Positions 1 to 7,033 of a stretch of 14,940 nucleotides of DNA are shown one piece after another; the stretch's first letter is position 1, and the number at the start of each line of letters is the position of its first letter. A program made the translations under genes and the position numbers. The notes below the pieces were generated by a model that was given only the letters and a program-made list of their open reading frames with translations, was not told where the DNA came from and did no database searches. Location of the stretch: contig JBCBZK010000086.1 of NCBI GenBank assembly GCA_039815365.1, forward strand, positions 1 through 14,940, read 5' to 3'. The stretch is from CALBPI01 sp039815365 (GTDB lineage: Bacteria > Pseudomonadota > Gammaproteobacteria > Steroidobacterales > Woeseiaceae).

Positions 1-1190
1 CTGACACCGAAATCGGCACCATCATTGCTGATGCGATGCAGAAAGTCGGTAAAGAAGGCGTGATCACCGTTGAAGAAGGCTCTGGCCTTGAGAACGAGCT
101 CGAAGTCGTCGAAGGCATGCAGTTCGATCGCGGTTATCTGTCACCGTATTTCATCAGTGACCAAAACAGCCAGACAGCGGACCTTGAAAACCCGTTCATC
201 CTGTTGTTCGACAAGAAAATCTCCAACATCCGCGATTTGCTGCCATTGCTCGAAGGCGTTGCAAAAGCTGGCCGTCCGCTGCTGATCATTGCGGAAGACG
301 TTGAAGGCGAAGCGCTGGCAACCCTGGTTGTGAACAACATCCGCGGGATCGTCAAAGTGGCTGCTGTTAAAGCACCAGGCTTCGGCGACCGCCGCAAAGC
401 CATGCTGCAAGACATCGCAATTTTGACCGGCGGCCAGGTCATCGCCGAAGAAGTTGGCTTGTCGCTGGAAAAAGCCACTCTGGAAGACCTCGGCCAAGCC
501 AAGAAAGTCCAGATCAGCAAAGAGAACTCTACAATCATTGATGGCGCTGGCTCGGCTAACGACATCAAAGCACGCGTTGATCAAATCAATCGTGAAGTAG
601 AAGACTCAAGCTCTGACTACGATCGCGAAAAGCTGCAAGAACGCGTTGCCAAACTGGCTGGCGGTGTTGCAGTGATCAAAGTCGGTGCGGCTACCGAAGT
701 TGAAATGAAAGAGAAAAAAGCACGCGTTGAAGATGCGTTGCATGCGACGCGTGCTGCGGTTGAAGAAGGCGTGGTACCTGGTGGTGGTGTTGCACTGATT
801 CGTGCGGTCAGCGCTGCTGGCGAGTTTGAAGGTGACAACCCTGAGCAGACGGTTGGCATCAACATTCTGCGCCGCGCGGTACAAGAACCGCTGCGTCAGA
901 TCGTCAGCAACGCCGGTGGCGATGCGTCAGTCGTGCTGAACGCGGTAGCCGGTGGTAAAGGTAACTATGGTTACAATGCTGCGAACGGCGAGTACGGTGA
1001 CATGATCGAGTTCGGCATTCTGGATCCGACCAAAGTGACCCGTTTCGCGCTGCAAAACGCGGCTTCTGTGTCAGGCCTGTTGCTGACCACCGAAGCAATG
1101 GTAGCTGATGCGCCTAGCGACGAAGCTGCACCTGCAATGCCTGATATGGGCGGCATGGGCGGTATGGGCGGTATGGGCGGCATGAGGTAA
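1..1190 (+). CDS. groL: Chaperonin GroEL (Hsp60), 5'-truncated by the window edge
   Basis: Large subunit of the GroEL/GroES folding chamber, a cytosolic ATP-driven chaperonin. The open frame enters at base 3 and runs 395 codons to TAA at 1188-1190. GroEL is usually about 548 residues, so roughly the first 150 (most of the equatorial nucleotide-binding start) lie upstream of the window. The visible part begins within the intermediate domain and includes the apical substrate-binding domain (stretch GMQFDRGYLSPYF), the second intermediate segment with EDALHATRAAVEEGVV, and the C-terminal equatorial part with GNYGYNA and GILDPTKVTR. The aspartate matching E. coli catalytic D398 is encoded at 732-734. 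The C-terminus is a Gly-Gly-Met repeat tail ending in Met-Arg. GroES would be expected just upstream, outside the window. An intrinsic terminator follows. Identification is secure. Confidence 0.98.
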   Translation, partial: DTEIGTIIADAMQKVGKEGVITVEEGSGLENELEVVEGMQFDRGYLSPYFISDQNSQTADLENPFILLFDKKISNIRDLLPLLEGVAKAGRPLLIIAEDVEGEALATLVVNNIRGIVKVAAVKAPGFGDRRKAMLQDIAILTGGQVIAEEVGLSLEKATLEDLGQAKKVQISKENSTIIDGAGSANDIKARVDQINREVEDSSSDYDREKLQERVAKLAGGVAVIKVGAATEVEMKEKKARVEDALHATRAAVEEGVVPGGGVALIRAVSAAGEFEGDNPEQTVGINILRRAVQEPLRQIVSNAGGDASVVLNAVAGGKGNYGYNAANGEYGDMIEFGILDPTKVTRFALQNAASVSGLLLTTEAMVADAPSDEAAPAMPDMGGMGGMGGMGGMR

Positions 1191-1236
1191 GTCGCTTAAC
1201 GCGATCGACATTTGCTGGCAACCTGCTGGCCTTTGG

Positions 1237-1268
1237 AAAAGCCTCGCTATCGCGGGGCTTTTTCTTTT
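1237..1268 (+). terminator. Intrinsic terminator of groL
   Basis: Stem AAAAGCCTCGC, loop TATC, stem GCGGGGCTTTT gives 11 pairs including one G-U, and the run continues as T-rich sequence (TTTTTCTTTT). It lies 46 bases after the groL stop codon, the normal place for a Rho-independent terminator. It should insulate the kinase genes from groL transcription. Confidence 0.88.
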
Positions 1269-1323
1269 CCGGCGATCCTTGATTTGCGCTCAATCTATAC
1301 GCTGAACCGCCGCTAACGTATCG

Positions 1324-3186
1324 ATGAGTGAGTCTTCCGAAACAACAGCACAAATGCCGAAGCCGATCCGACGGCTCGCGAGTCGTCGCGCCAGTGTGCT
1401 GGAGGCGAGCGGACATTTCGTGCTGTCCGCGCTCGTCATCGCGGGATTCGCGCTGACCGGCAACGCCGTTTCGCTGTGGCACGCAGTGAGTTTTGTCGCT
1501 ATTGGAGTTGGCTATTACTGCATCGCATTTGCGTTGATCGACCACAAGATATTCAAAGCACTGAGCGACGCGCAAATCCAGGTGCCGGTGAATGTCGCTA
1601 TTGCCATTTTGTTCATGCACCTTGCTCCGGTATTGGTGCTATACCTTGGCTCTACGTTGTTCTTCATCTTTTCGTACGGGGCGACTGTCTTGTCTCCGCG
1701 TCATACGGTGTGGAACTTCGTGCTGACGGTGTCTTGGTTGATCACCGTCGCCCTCGGGCCGGGACTGCAGATGCCGATGCTGGATACGTTGCCCCAGCAA
1801 CTCGTGATCGCTGCGGGATTATGCGTGACACTGTTTGCCAATACTCGCGTTGGCATGCACGCCCGTGTGATGCAGACGCATTTGTATACCTCTAAAACAA
1901 AGCTCGCCGCCGCGGTTGACCGATTGTCCACACAAGAAGTAGCGCTTGAGGCTCACAGGGATCATCTAGAAGCGCAGGTCAGTGCAAGAACGCGTGAACT
2001 GCACGCAGCTAAGGAAGCGGCGGAAGCAGCTAATGAGGCGAAGAGTCGATTTCTTGCCAACATGTCGCATGAGATCCGAACGCCGCTCAATGGGATTCTG
2101 GGCATGGGGGAGTTGCTACAGGATGCTGCGCTTGAGCCGGGCGAGCGCAATATGCTCACGACGATATGCGATAGCGGCCAATCGCTGCTCACCATTCTCA
2201 ATGATGTCCTGGATATCTCAAAAATTCAGGCAGGGGAGATGACAGTGAGCGCCCAACCCACTGATCTCGTCGACCATCTGGAGCGCACATGCAATCTGTT
2301 CGCGGGCATCGCGCAGCAACGAGGTTTGACGCTTGCGTTTTCATGTCAAGGCGCTCAAGAAGCATGGGTGTTGTGCGATCCGGTAAGGCTACGCCAGATC
2401 CTGTCGAACCTGTTAACCAACGCGATTAAGTTCACTGAAGTCGGCGGTGTAAGAGTGCTGTTGCACAAACCACAGAGGAACGACGAGTGGTGGACAATAA
2501 CTGTCAGTGACACGGGTATTGGTATTCCGCAAGACAGTTTGGACAAAGTCTTTGGTGCGTTCTCGCAAATTGATGATGGATCTGATCGTCGTTACGAGGG
2601 CACCGGGCTCGGGTTGGCGATTTGTCAGGAACTCACCAAATTATTGCAGGGTCGGATACGCGTGGATAGCGAGCTCAGCGTCGGCACGACCTTCACTGTG
2701 TCGTTACCGTTCGAGATCTGCGATGCCCCTGTGGCCCGCGCTGCCGCAACGGTCCTTGGTGCATCTCACGACACGAATGCCGATCGCGTGCTGGTGGTCG
2801 AGGATAACCTCGTGAATCAGCGTGTCGTTATCGCGATGCTGACGAAAATGGGTCGACAGGTTTTGGTTGCCAACAATGGCGTTGAAGCCCTGGAAATCGT
2901 TTCAAATACGGTGCCGGATCTCATTCTGATGGATTGTCAGATGCCTGGTATGGATGGGTTTGAAACAACACGGGCTATTCGCGACCAGCGAGGTACGTTC
3001 AAGGACTTGCCGATTGTTGCGCTGACTGCAAACGCGATGGCTGGAGACAGAGAACGTTGCTTCGAAGCAGGCATGAACGATTACTTGGCAAAACCATTCA
3101 AGTTCTGCGACCTGGAAGACAAGCTGACGGCATGGCTGGGCAATGAGTCGCAAAACGAAGCGCATGCTTCAACGATGCACTCATGA
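1324..3186 (+). CDS. Membrane hybrid histidine kinase, copy 1 of 4
   Basis: 620-residue hybrid sensor kinase of the inner membrane. Residues about 31-175 form roughly six hydrophobic segments with a conserved Trp52-His53. A coiled-coil linker (about 192-245) leads into HisKA with phospho-acceptor His249 in HEIRTPLNG; Glu250 and Thr253 complete the kinase/phosphatase motif. HATPase_c follows with N-box Asn366, G1 box DTGIGIP from Asp396 and G2 box GTGLGL from Gly426. The receiver domain (about 488-605) has the acidic pair Glu493/Asp494, phospho-acceptor Asp537 in MDCQMPGMDG, Thr568 and Lys590, all intact. No periplasmic sensor, PAS, HAMP or HPt domain is visible. ATG 1324 lacks a clear Shine-Dalgarno, but it places the first membrane segment as in the three following paralogues. 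The signal and the downstream partner are unknown. It is first in a run of four related genes. Confidence 0.95.
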   Translation: MSESSETTAQMPKPIRRLASRRASVLEASGHFVLSALVIAGFALTGNAVSLWHAVSFVAIGVGYYCIAFALIDHKIFKALSDAQIQVPVNVAIAILFMHLAPVLVLYLGSTLFFIFSYGATVLSPRHTVWNFVLTVSWLITVALGPGLQMPMLDTLPQQLVIAAGLCVTLFANTRVGMHARVMQTHLYTSKTKLAAAVDRLSTQEVALEAHRDHLEAQVSARTRELHAAKEAAEAANEAKSRFLANMSHEIRTPLNGILGMGELLQDAALEPGERNMLTTICDSGQSLLTILNDVLDISKIQAGEMTVSAQPTDLVDHLERTCNLFAGIAQQRGLTLAFSCQGAQEAWVLCDPVRLRQILSNLLTNAIKFTEVGGVRVLLHKPQRNDEWWTITVSDTGIGIPQDSLDKVFGAFSQIDDGSDRRYEGTGLGLAICQELTKLLQGRIRVDSELSVGTTFTVSLPFEICDAPVARAAATVLGASHDTNADRVLVVEDNLVNQRVVIAMLTKMGRQVLVANNGVEALEIVSNTVPDLILMDCQMPGMDGFETTRAIRDQRGTFKDLPIVALTANAMAGDRERCFEAGMNDYLAKPFKFCDLEDKLTAWLGNESQNEAHASTMHS

Positions 3187-3207
3187 TGTCGTGTTGATGG
3201 TACGACC

Positions 3208-5103
3208 ATGAGTGACAACATCGGAATCAATGCGGCGTCGTCCGCCATGACTGCGGACCAGTTGTATCGTGTTCGTATACAGAACATCAGTCGCGAAGCT
3301 TCTATCTACTACTTGCTTTCCGGTTCGGTATTCGCACTGTTAGCAATGCAGATTGACTCAGTCGCACTGTGGCACGCTGCAGTGTTCACTGTGGTTGGTG
3401 TGAGTTACTGTCGCGTCACAACTGGATTCATGCTCAAGCGCAAGTACGGCAGAATCACGTCGCCAATGGCGCGCTACTTTTTCAATGTTGGATTGGCAAC
3501 CGTCGTTGCGCTTTTAGCGCCTGGCGCATCATGGTTTTTGGTGCTGATCTTCCTGCAGCTCGTCCCGGTTTCGACGTTGTCGTTAAACGTACGGCAAGCC
3601 TGGTTCAGTGTGTTTCTGTCGGGTGTTATCTCGATAGGTTTGGAACTCAGTGGACGGCTGATAATGCCGCAGCTAGACACGCTCGGACAGCAACTTGTGT
3701 TCTTTTATGCGCTTGCCGTGATCATGATTTTGTTAGCGAGAACCAGTCAGACGGCTAAGGCAACACGCGAGAAATTACGTGATGCACAACAGGCGCTAAA
3801 TGGCGCGTTGCAGTCGTTGTCACACAAGGAGTCAGAGCTACAACGCCAGAAAGACCAGCTCGAGGCTATCGTCTCGGAGCGGACGGGTGAACTTATAGAC
3901 GCAAAGGAACTCGCAGAAGCCGCAAACAAGGCCAAGAGTCGCTTCCTTGCGAACATGTCGCACGAAATCCGCACACCGTTAAACGGCATTCTCGGCATGG
4001 GCGAATTGCTTTCCGAAGCTCAGCTCGAGACCGGTGAGCGCGACATGCTCAATACGATTCGCGATAGTGGTCAGTCGTTGCTGGCGATCGTCAACGACGT
4101 CCTCGATATATCCAAGATTCAGGCGGGTGAAATGACCCTCTCTGTAGCGCCAATGGATATTGTCGATACCTTGCAGCGCACTGTGGATTTGTTTGCCGGT
4201 GTTGCCGCGCAGCGGCAATTGACTCTGTCATACCGGCACGCAGCCGTTACTCAGTCGCATGTCTCCTGCGATAGCGGCCGGTTGCGACAAATCGTATCGA
4301 ACCTGCTGAGCAATGCACTCAAGTTCACCGAAGAAGGCGGCGTGACACTCTTGTTGCAACCCCCTGTTGGCGACAATGATATTTGGGCAATAGAGATTCG
4401 CGATACCGGAATCGGTATTCCGGAGGAAGACCTCAATAGTGTGTTTGGTGCGTTTACGCAAGTGGATGATGGTTCCAACCGACGCTTTGAAGGCACGGGT
4501 TTGGGTCTGTCTATCAGTCGTGAATTGACGTTGCTGTTAGGCGGGACGATCACAGTAAACAGCCAAGTAGGAATCGGTACGACATTCACTGTGCTGTTGC
4601 CGCTACGGGCCGCCGCTGAGCCGAAGGCCGAGGTGATCGAGTCAACATCGACGCATGCGACGATTGGCACTGGCAAGCGCGTACTGGTGGTTGAAGACAA
4701 TCCGGTCAACCGCAAAGTGGCTTCTGCAATGCTGCGCAAGCTTGGGTTCGACTTCATGTCCGCCAGCTCCGGCGAGGAGGCACTCAAAGTACTGGATGCC
4801 CATCATTTTGACGCTGTGCTGATGGATTGCCAGATGCCTGGCATGGATGGCTACGAAACCACGCGCGCCATACGAAGTCTCGGTACGGTGTCTCGCCGGA
4901 TCCCAATTATCGCGTTGACCGCCAATGCGATGGCCGGCGATGAGCACGCGTGCTTGTCGGCAGGGATGAATGACTATTTGTCCAAGCCGTTCAAGATCAA
5001 CGATTTGTCACGAACGCTGCAGCGCTGGTTAGGTCAGCGGCAGCAATCGGATGGCTTCAACAGGATGTCAGAGGACTCAACGCGCATGAGCGTTGGTCGC
5101 TAG
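3208..5103 (+). CDS. Membrane hybrid histidine kinase, copy 2 of 4
   Basis: 631-residue paralogue of the preceding kinase, starting 21 bases after its stop, so co-transcription is likely. The N-terminal membrane region (about 32-178) keeps the shared Trp55-His56 and a LAPGASWFL stretch. Copies 1 and 2 both carry LDTL followed by QQLV before the last membrane segment. The coiled-coil linker (about 185-245) contains the stretch ELQRQKDQLE. HisKA has His252 in HEIRTPLNG; HATPase_c has Asn369, Asp399 in DTGIGIP and Gly429 in GTGLGL. The receiver has Glu496/Asp497, Asp540 in MDCQMPGMDG, Thr571 and Lys593, so it should be active for autophosphorylation and internal transfer. A short polar tail (about 608-631) follows the receiver. 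Only weak ribosome-binding sequence precedes ATG 3208. The signal is unknown. Confidence 0.95.
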   Translation: MSDNIGINAASSAMTADQLYRVRIQNISREASIYYLLSGSVFALLAMQIDSVALWHAAVFTVVGVSYCRVTTGFMLKRKYGRITSPMARYFFNVGLATVVALLAPGASWFLVLIFLQLVPVSTLSLNVRQAWFSVFLSGVISIGLELSGRLIMPQLDTLGQQLVFFYALAVIMILLARTSQTAKATREKLRDAQQALNGALQSLSHKESELQRQKDQLEAIVSERTGELIDAKELAEAANKAKSRFLANMSHEIRTPLNGILGMGELLSEAQLETGERDMLNTIRDSGQSLLAIVNDVLDISKIQAGEMTLSVAPMDIVDTLQRTVDLFAGVAAQRQLTLSYRHAAVTQSHVSCDSGRLRQIVSNLLSNALKFTEEGGVTLLLQPPVGDNDIWAIEIRDTGIGIPEEDLNSVFGAFTQVDDGSNRRFEGTGLGLSISRELTLLLGGTITVNSQVGIGTTFTVLLPLRAAAEPKAEVIESTSTHATIGTGKRVLVVEDNPVNRKVASAMLRKLGFDFMSASSGEEALKVLDAHHFDAVLMDCQMPGMDGYETTRAIRSLGTVSRRIPIIALTANAMAGDEHACLSAGMNDYLSKPFKINDLSRTLQRWLGQRQQSDGFNRMSEDSTRMSVGR

Positions 5104-5149
5104 CCCGTCGATAGCGCTGAGATTTGAGGCCCCATCGTCACTGTCTGTC

Positions 5150-7021
5150 ATGAGCACTATGAACACACCTAGAAGATCAGCTCCTGAGTTACCGGACGTA
5201 TTCCTGAGTAAGGACGGGCAACCGTTCCGCGTACCAATGATCGAAGTGATCATGTGCTATGGCGCATCAGCGGTTGTCATGACGCTCTACGCACTCGTCG
5301 CCGATGGCGTTCCGTTGTGGGCTGGCGTCGCCCTGATGATTGCTGGTGTCTGCTTTCATCTGATTTTTCGTAAGGTGTTTGGTCGTCTGGAAACCGTGGG
5401 CCACTATGCTGCGTTCTCGGATGTCTTCGGCGATATTCTGCTACATGTTATCGCGACGCTGCTGTTCCCCGCGATTGCGTGGTACATGTTCCTCGCGTTG
5501 TTATTCATCATGTCGATGGCAGCATCGTTTTTGTCATTGCGGCAGTCCGCGATTATCTTCGGGCAAATTTGTTTGTCGATCATGCTGGTTCTGGAACTGC
5601 ATACGGTTTCTTTCCCCGTGCTTGACTCGACGCTTGCACGATTCAGTGTTGTCCTCGGCTTAATCACGTCGATTGGCGGTTGTGCTGTCACTGGCTATCG
5701 GGCGGCACATGCGCGACGGAAACACTTGAATTCGAAGCACGAGCTGTCACTAGCGTTGGAGCAACTCTCTCAACAGGAGCAATTGCTGCTGGCGCGCGGC
5801 GAAGAGTTAGAGGCCGCGGTCGATATGCGCACCGCGGAGTTGGCGAGCGCGAAGCAGGTTGCAGAGCAAGCGAACGCCGCAAAAAGTCGATTCCTTGCCA
5901 ACATGTCGCATGAGATTCGCACGCCACTGAATGGCATTCTAGGCATGGGTCAGCTGTTGCAGGACTCGACGCTGGAGGTTGAGCAACGCGACATGCTGGA
6001 TACCGTGTGCGACAGTGGTCGTGCCTTGCTCGGCATCGTGAATGACGTACTGGATATCTCCAAAATTCAAGCGGGCGAGATGACGTTAACGATCGCCGCT
6101 ATGGATTTGCAGCAAACCTTGGCGCGCGTCGTTGCGCTCTACGAAGGTATCGCGCGGCAAAAAGGACTTGCGCTGGAGTGTCGTTTTCCTGATGGCGTTA
6201 ATCCGTTTGTGATGTCCGATGCCGGACGACTGCGGCAGATCGTATCTAACCTGTTAAACAACGCACTGAAGTTCACCGAGCAAGGTCGGGTTTCACTCAT
6301 TGTAGATGCGCCGGATACCGATGGTTTGTGGCGTATTCATATATCCGATACGGGTATTGGCATTCCGCCGGAAAAGGTTCGTTCCGTGTTCTCCGCATTC
6401 ACGCAGATCGAGGATGGTTCCGATCGCAGATTCGATGGTACCGGTCTGGGGCTATCGATCAGTGATGAGCTAGTCGCGCTGCTTGGCGGCACGATCGAGG
6501 TCGAGAGCGACGTTGGCGTTGGAACGACATTTACGGTAGCGCTGGCATTGCAACAGGCGGATCGACCGACATCGCAACAGCCGCAAGAGCGCTTGGCAAC
6601 GATCGCCGCCTCTTCCGGCACAACGGTGCTGATCGTCGAGGACAATGTCGTCAATCAGCGCGTTGCTGCTGCGATGGTGGCGAAACTGGGGATGCGAGCG
6701 CATGTCGCAGCTTCTGGAGAACAGGCGCTCGAGGATCTTGCCAAATGTGACATCGATGTTGTCTTGATGGATTGCCAGATGCCAGGTCTTGATGGGTTCG
6801 ATACGACCCGTCAAATCCGCAAGATGGTCAATCGCAAGATCGCAAATGTCCCGGTGATCGCGTTGACCGCCAATGCAATGGCCGGCGACAGGCAGCGTTG
6901 CCTCGCTGCGGGCATGAATGATTACTTGTCCAAACCTATAAAGATCGATGCGCTGGGCAACATGCTTACCAAGTGGTTGGATACGGACGTTCAAAAGACG
7001 CAGTCCGTCGGGAACTCCTGA
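5150..7021 (+). CDS. Membrane hybrid histidine kinase, copy 3 of 4
   Basis: 623-residue paralogue with the same domain order. The frame can be extended to a TTG at 5093, overlapping the previous gene (642 residues). I prefer ATG 5150 (next ATG 5159) because it puts the conserved membrane tryptophan at residue 57, matching 52, 55 and 57 in the other copies. The six-segment membrane region spans about 30-182. This copy is the most divergent there: the Trp-His pair is Trp-Ala and the LAPGASW-like stretch reads LFPAIAW. HisKA has His254; HATPase_c has Asn371, Asp400 in DTGIGIP and Gly430 in GTGLGL. The receiver has Glu497/Asp498, Asp541 in MDCQMPGLDG, Thr573 and Lys595, with KPIK where the others have KPFK. 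All catalytic residues are present. The gap to the previous stop is 46 bases. The signal is unknown. Confidence 0.93.
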   Translation: MSTMNTPRRSAPELPDVFLSKDGQPFRVPMIEVIMCYGASAVVMTLYALVADGVPLWAGVALMIAGVCFHLIFRKVFGRLETVGHYAAFSDVFGDILLHVIATLLFPAIAWYMFLALLFIMSMAASFLSLRQSAIIFGQICLSIMLVLELHTVSFPVLDSTLARFSVVLGLITSIGGCAVTGYRAAHARRKHLNSKHELSLALEQLSQQEQLLLARGEELEAAVDMRTAELASAKQVAEQANAAKSRFLANMSHEIRTPLNGILGMGQLLQDSTLEVEQRDMLDTVCDSGRALLGIVNDVLDISKIQAGEMTLTIAAMDLQQTLARVVALYEGIARQKGLALECRFPDGVNPFVMSDAGRLRQIVSNLLNNALKFTEQGRVSLIVDAPDTDGLWRIHISDTGIGIPPEKVRSVFSAFTQIEDGSDRRFDGTGLGLSISDELVALLGGTIEVESDVGVGTTFTVALALQQADRPTSQQPQERLATIAASSGTTVLIVEDNVVNQRVAAAMVAKLGMRAHVAASGEQALEDLAKCDIDVVLMDCQMPGLDGFDTTRQIRKMVNRKIANVPVIALTANAMAGDRQRCLAAGMNDYLSKPIKIDALGNMLTKWLDTDVQKTQSVGNS

Positions 7022-7033
7022 AGCGATCTGTGT

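Noticed and set aside
134..884. Long antisense reading frames inside groL (minus strand)
   Set aside because: They lie opposite a highly conserved chaperonin gene, have no recognisable protein features or ribosome-binding sites, and are expected by-products of its codon pattern.
1150..1187. Short tandem repeat at the groL 3' end
   Set aside because: It encodes the normal Gly-Gly-Met tail of GroEL, not a mobile or regulatory repeat.
1213..1230. Direct repeat TGCTGGC twice after groL
   Set aside because: Seven bases, no wider structure; probably chance.
1114..1620. 168-residue minus-strand frame spanning the groL end and kinase 1 start
   Set aside because: It runs through the groL terminator and two genes on the other strand, and its low-complexity Arg/Pro/Tyr tail is simply the reverse of the Gly-Gly-Met repeat.
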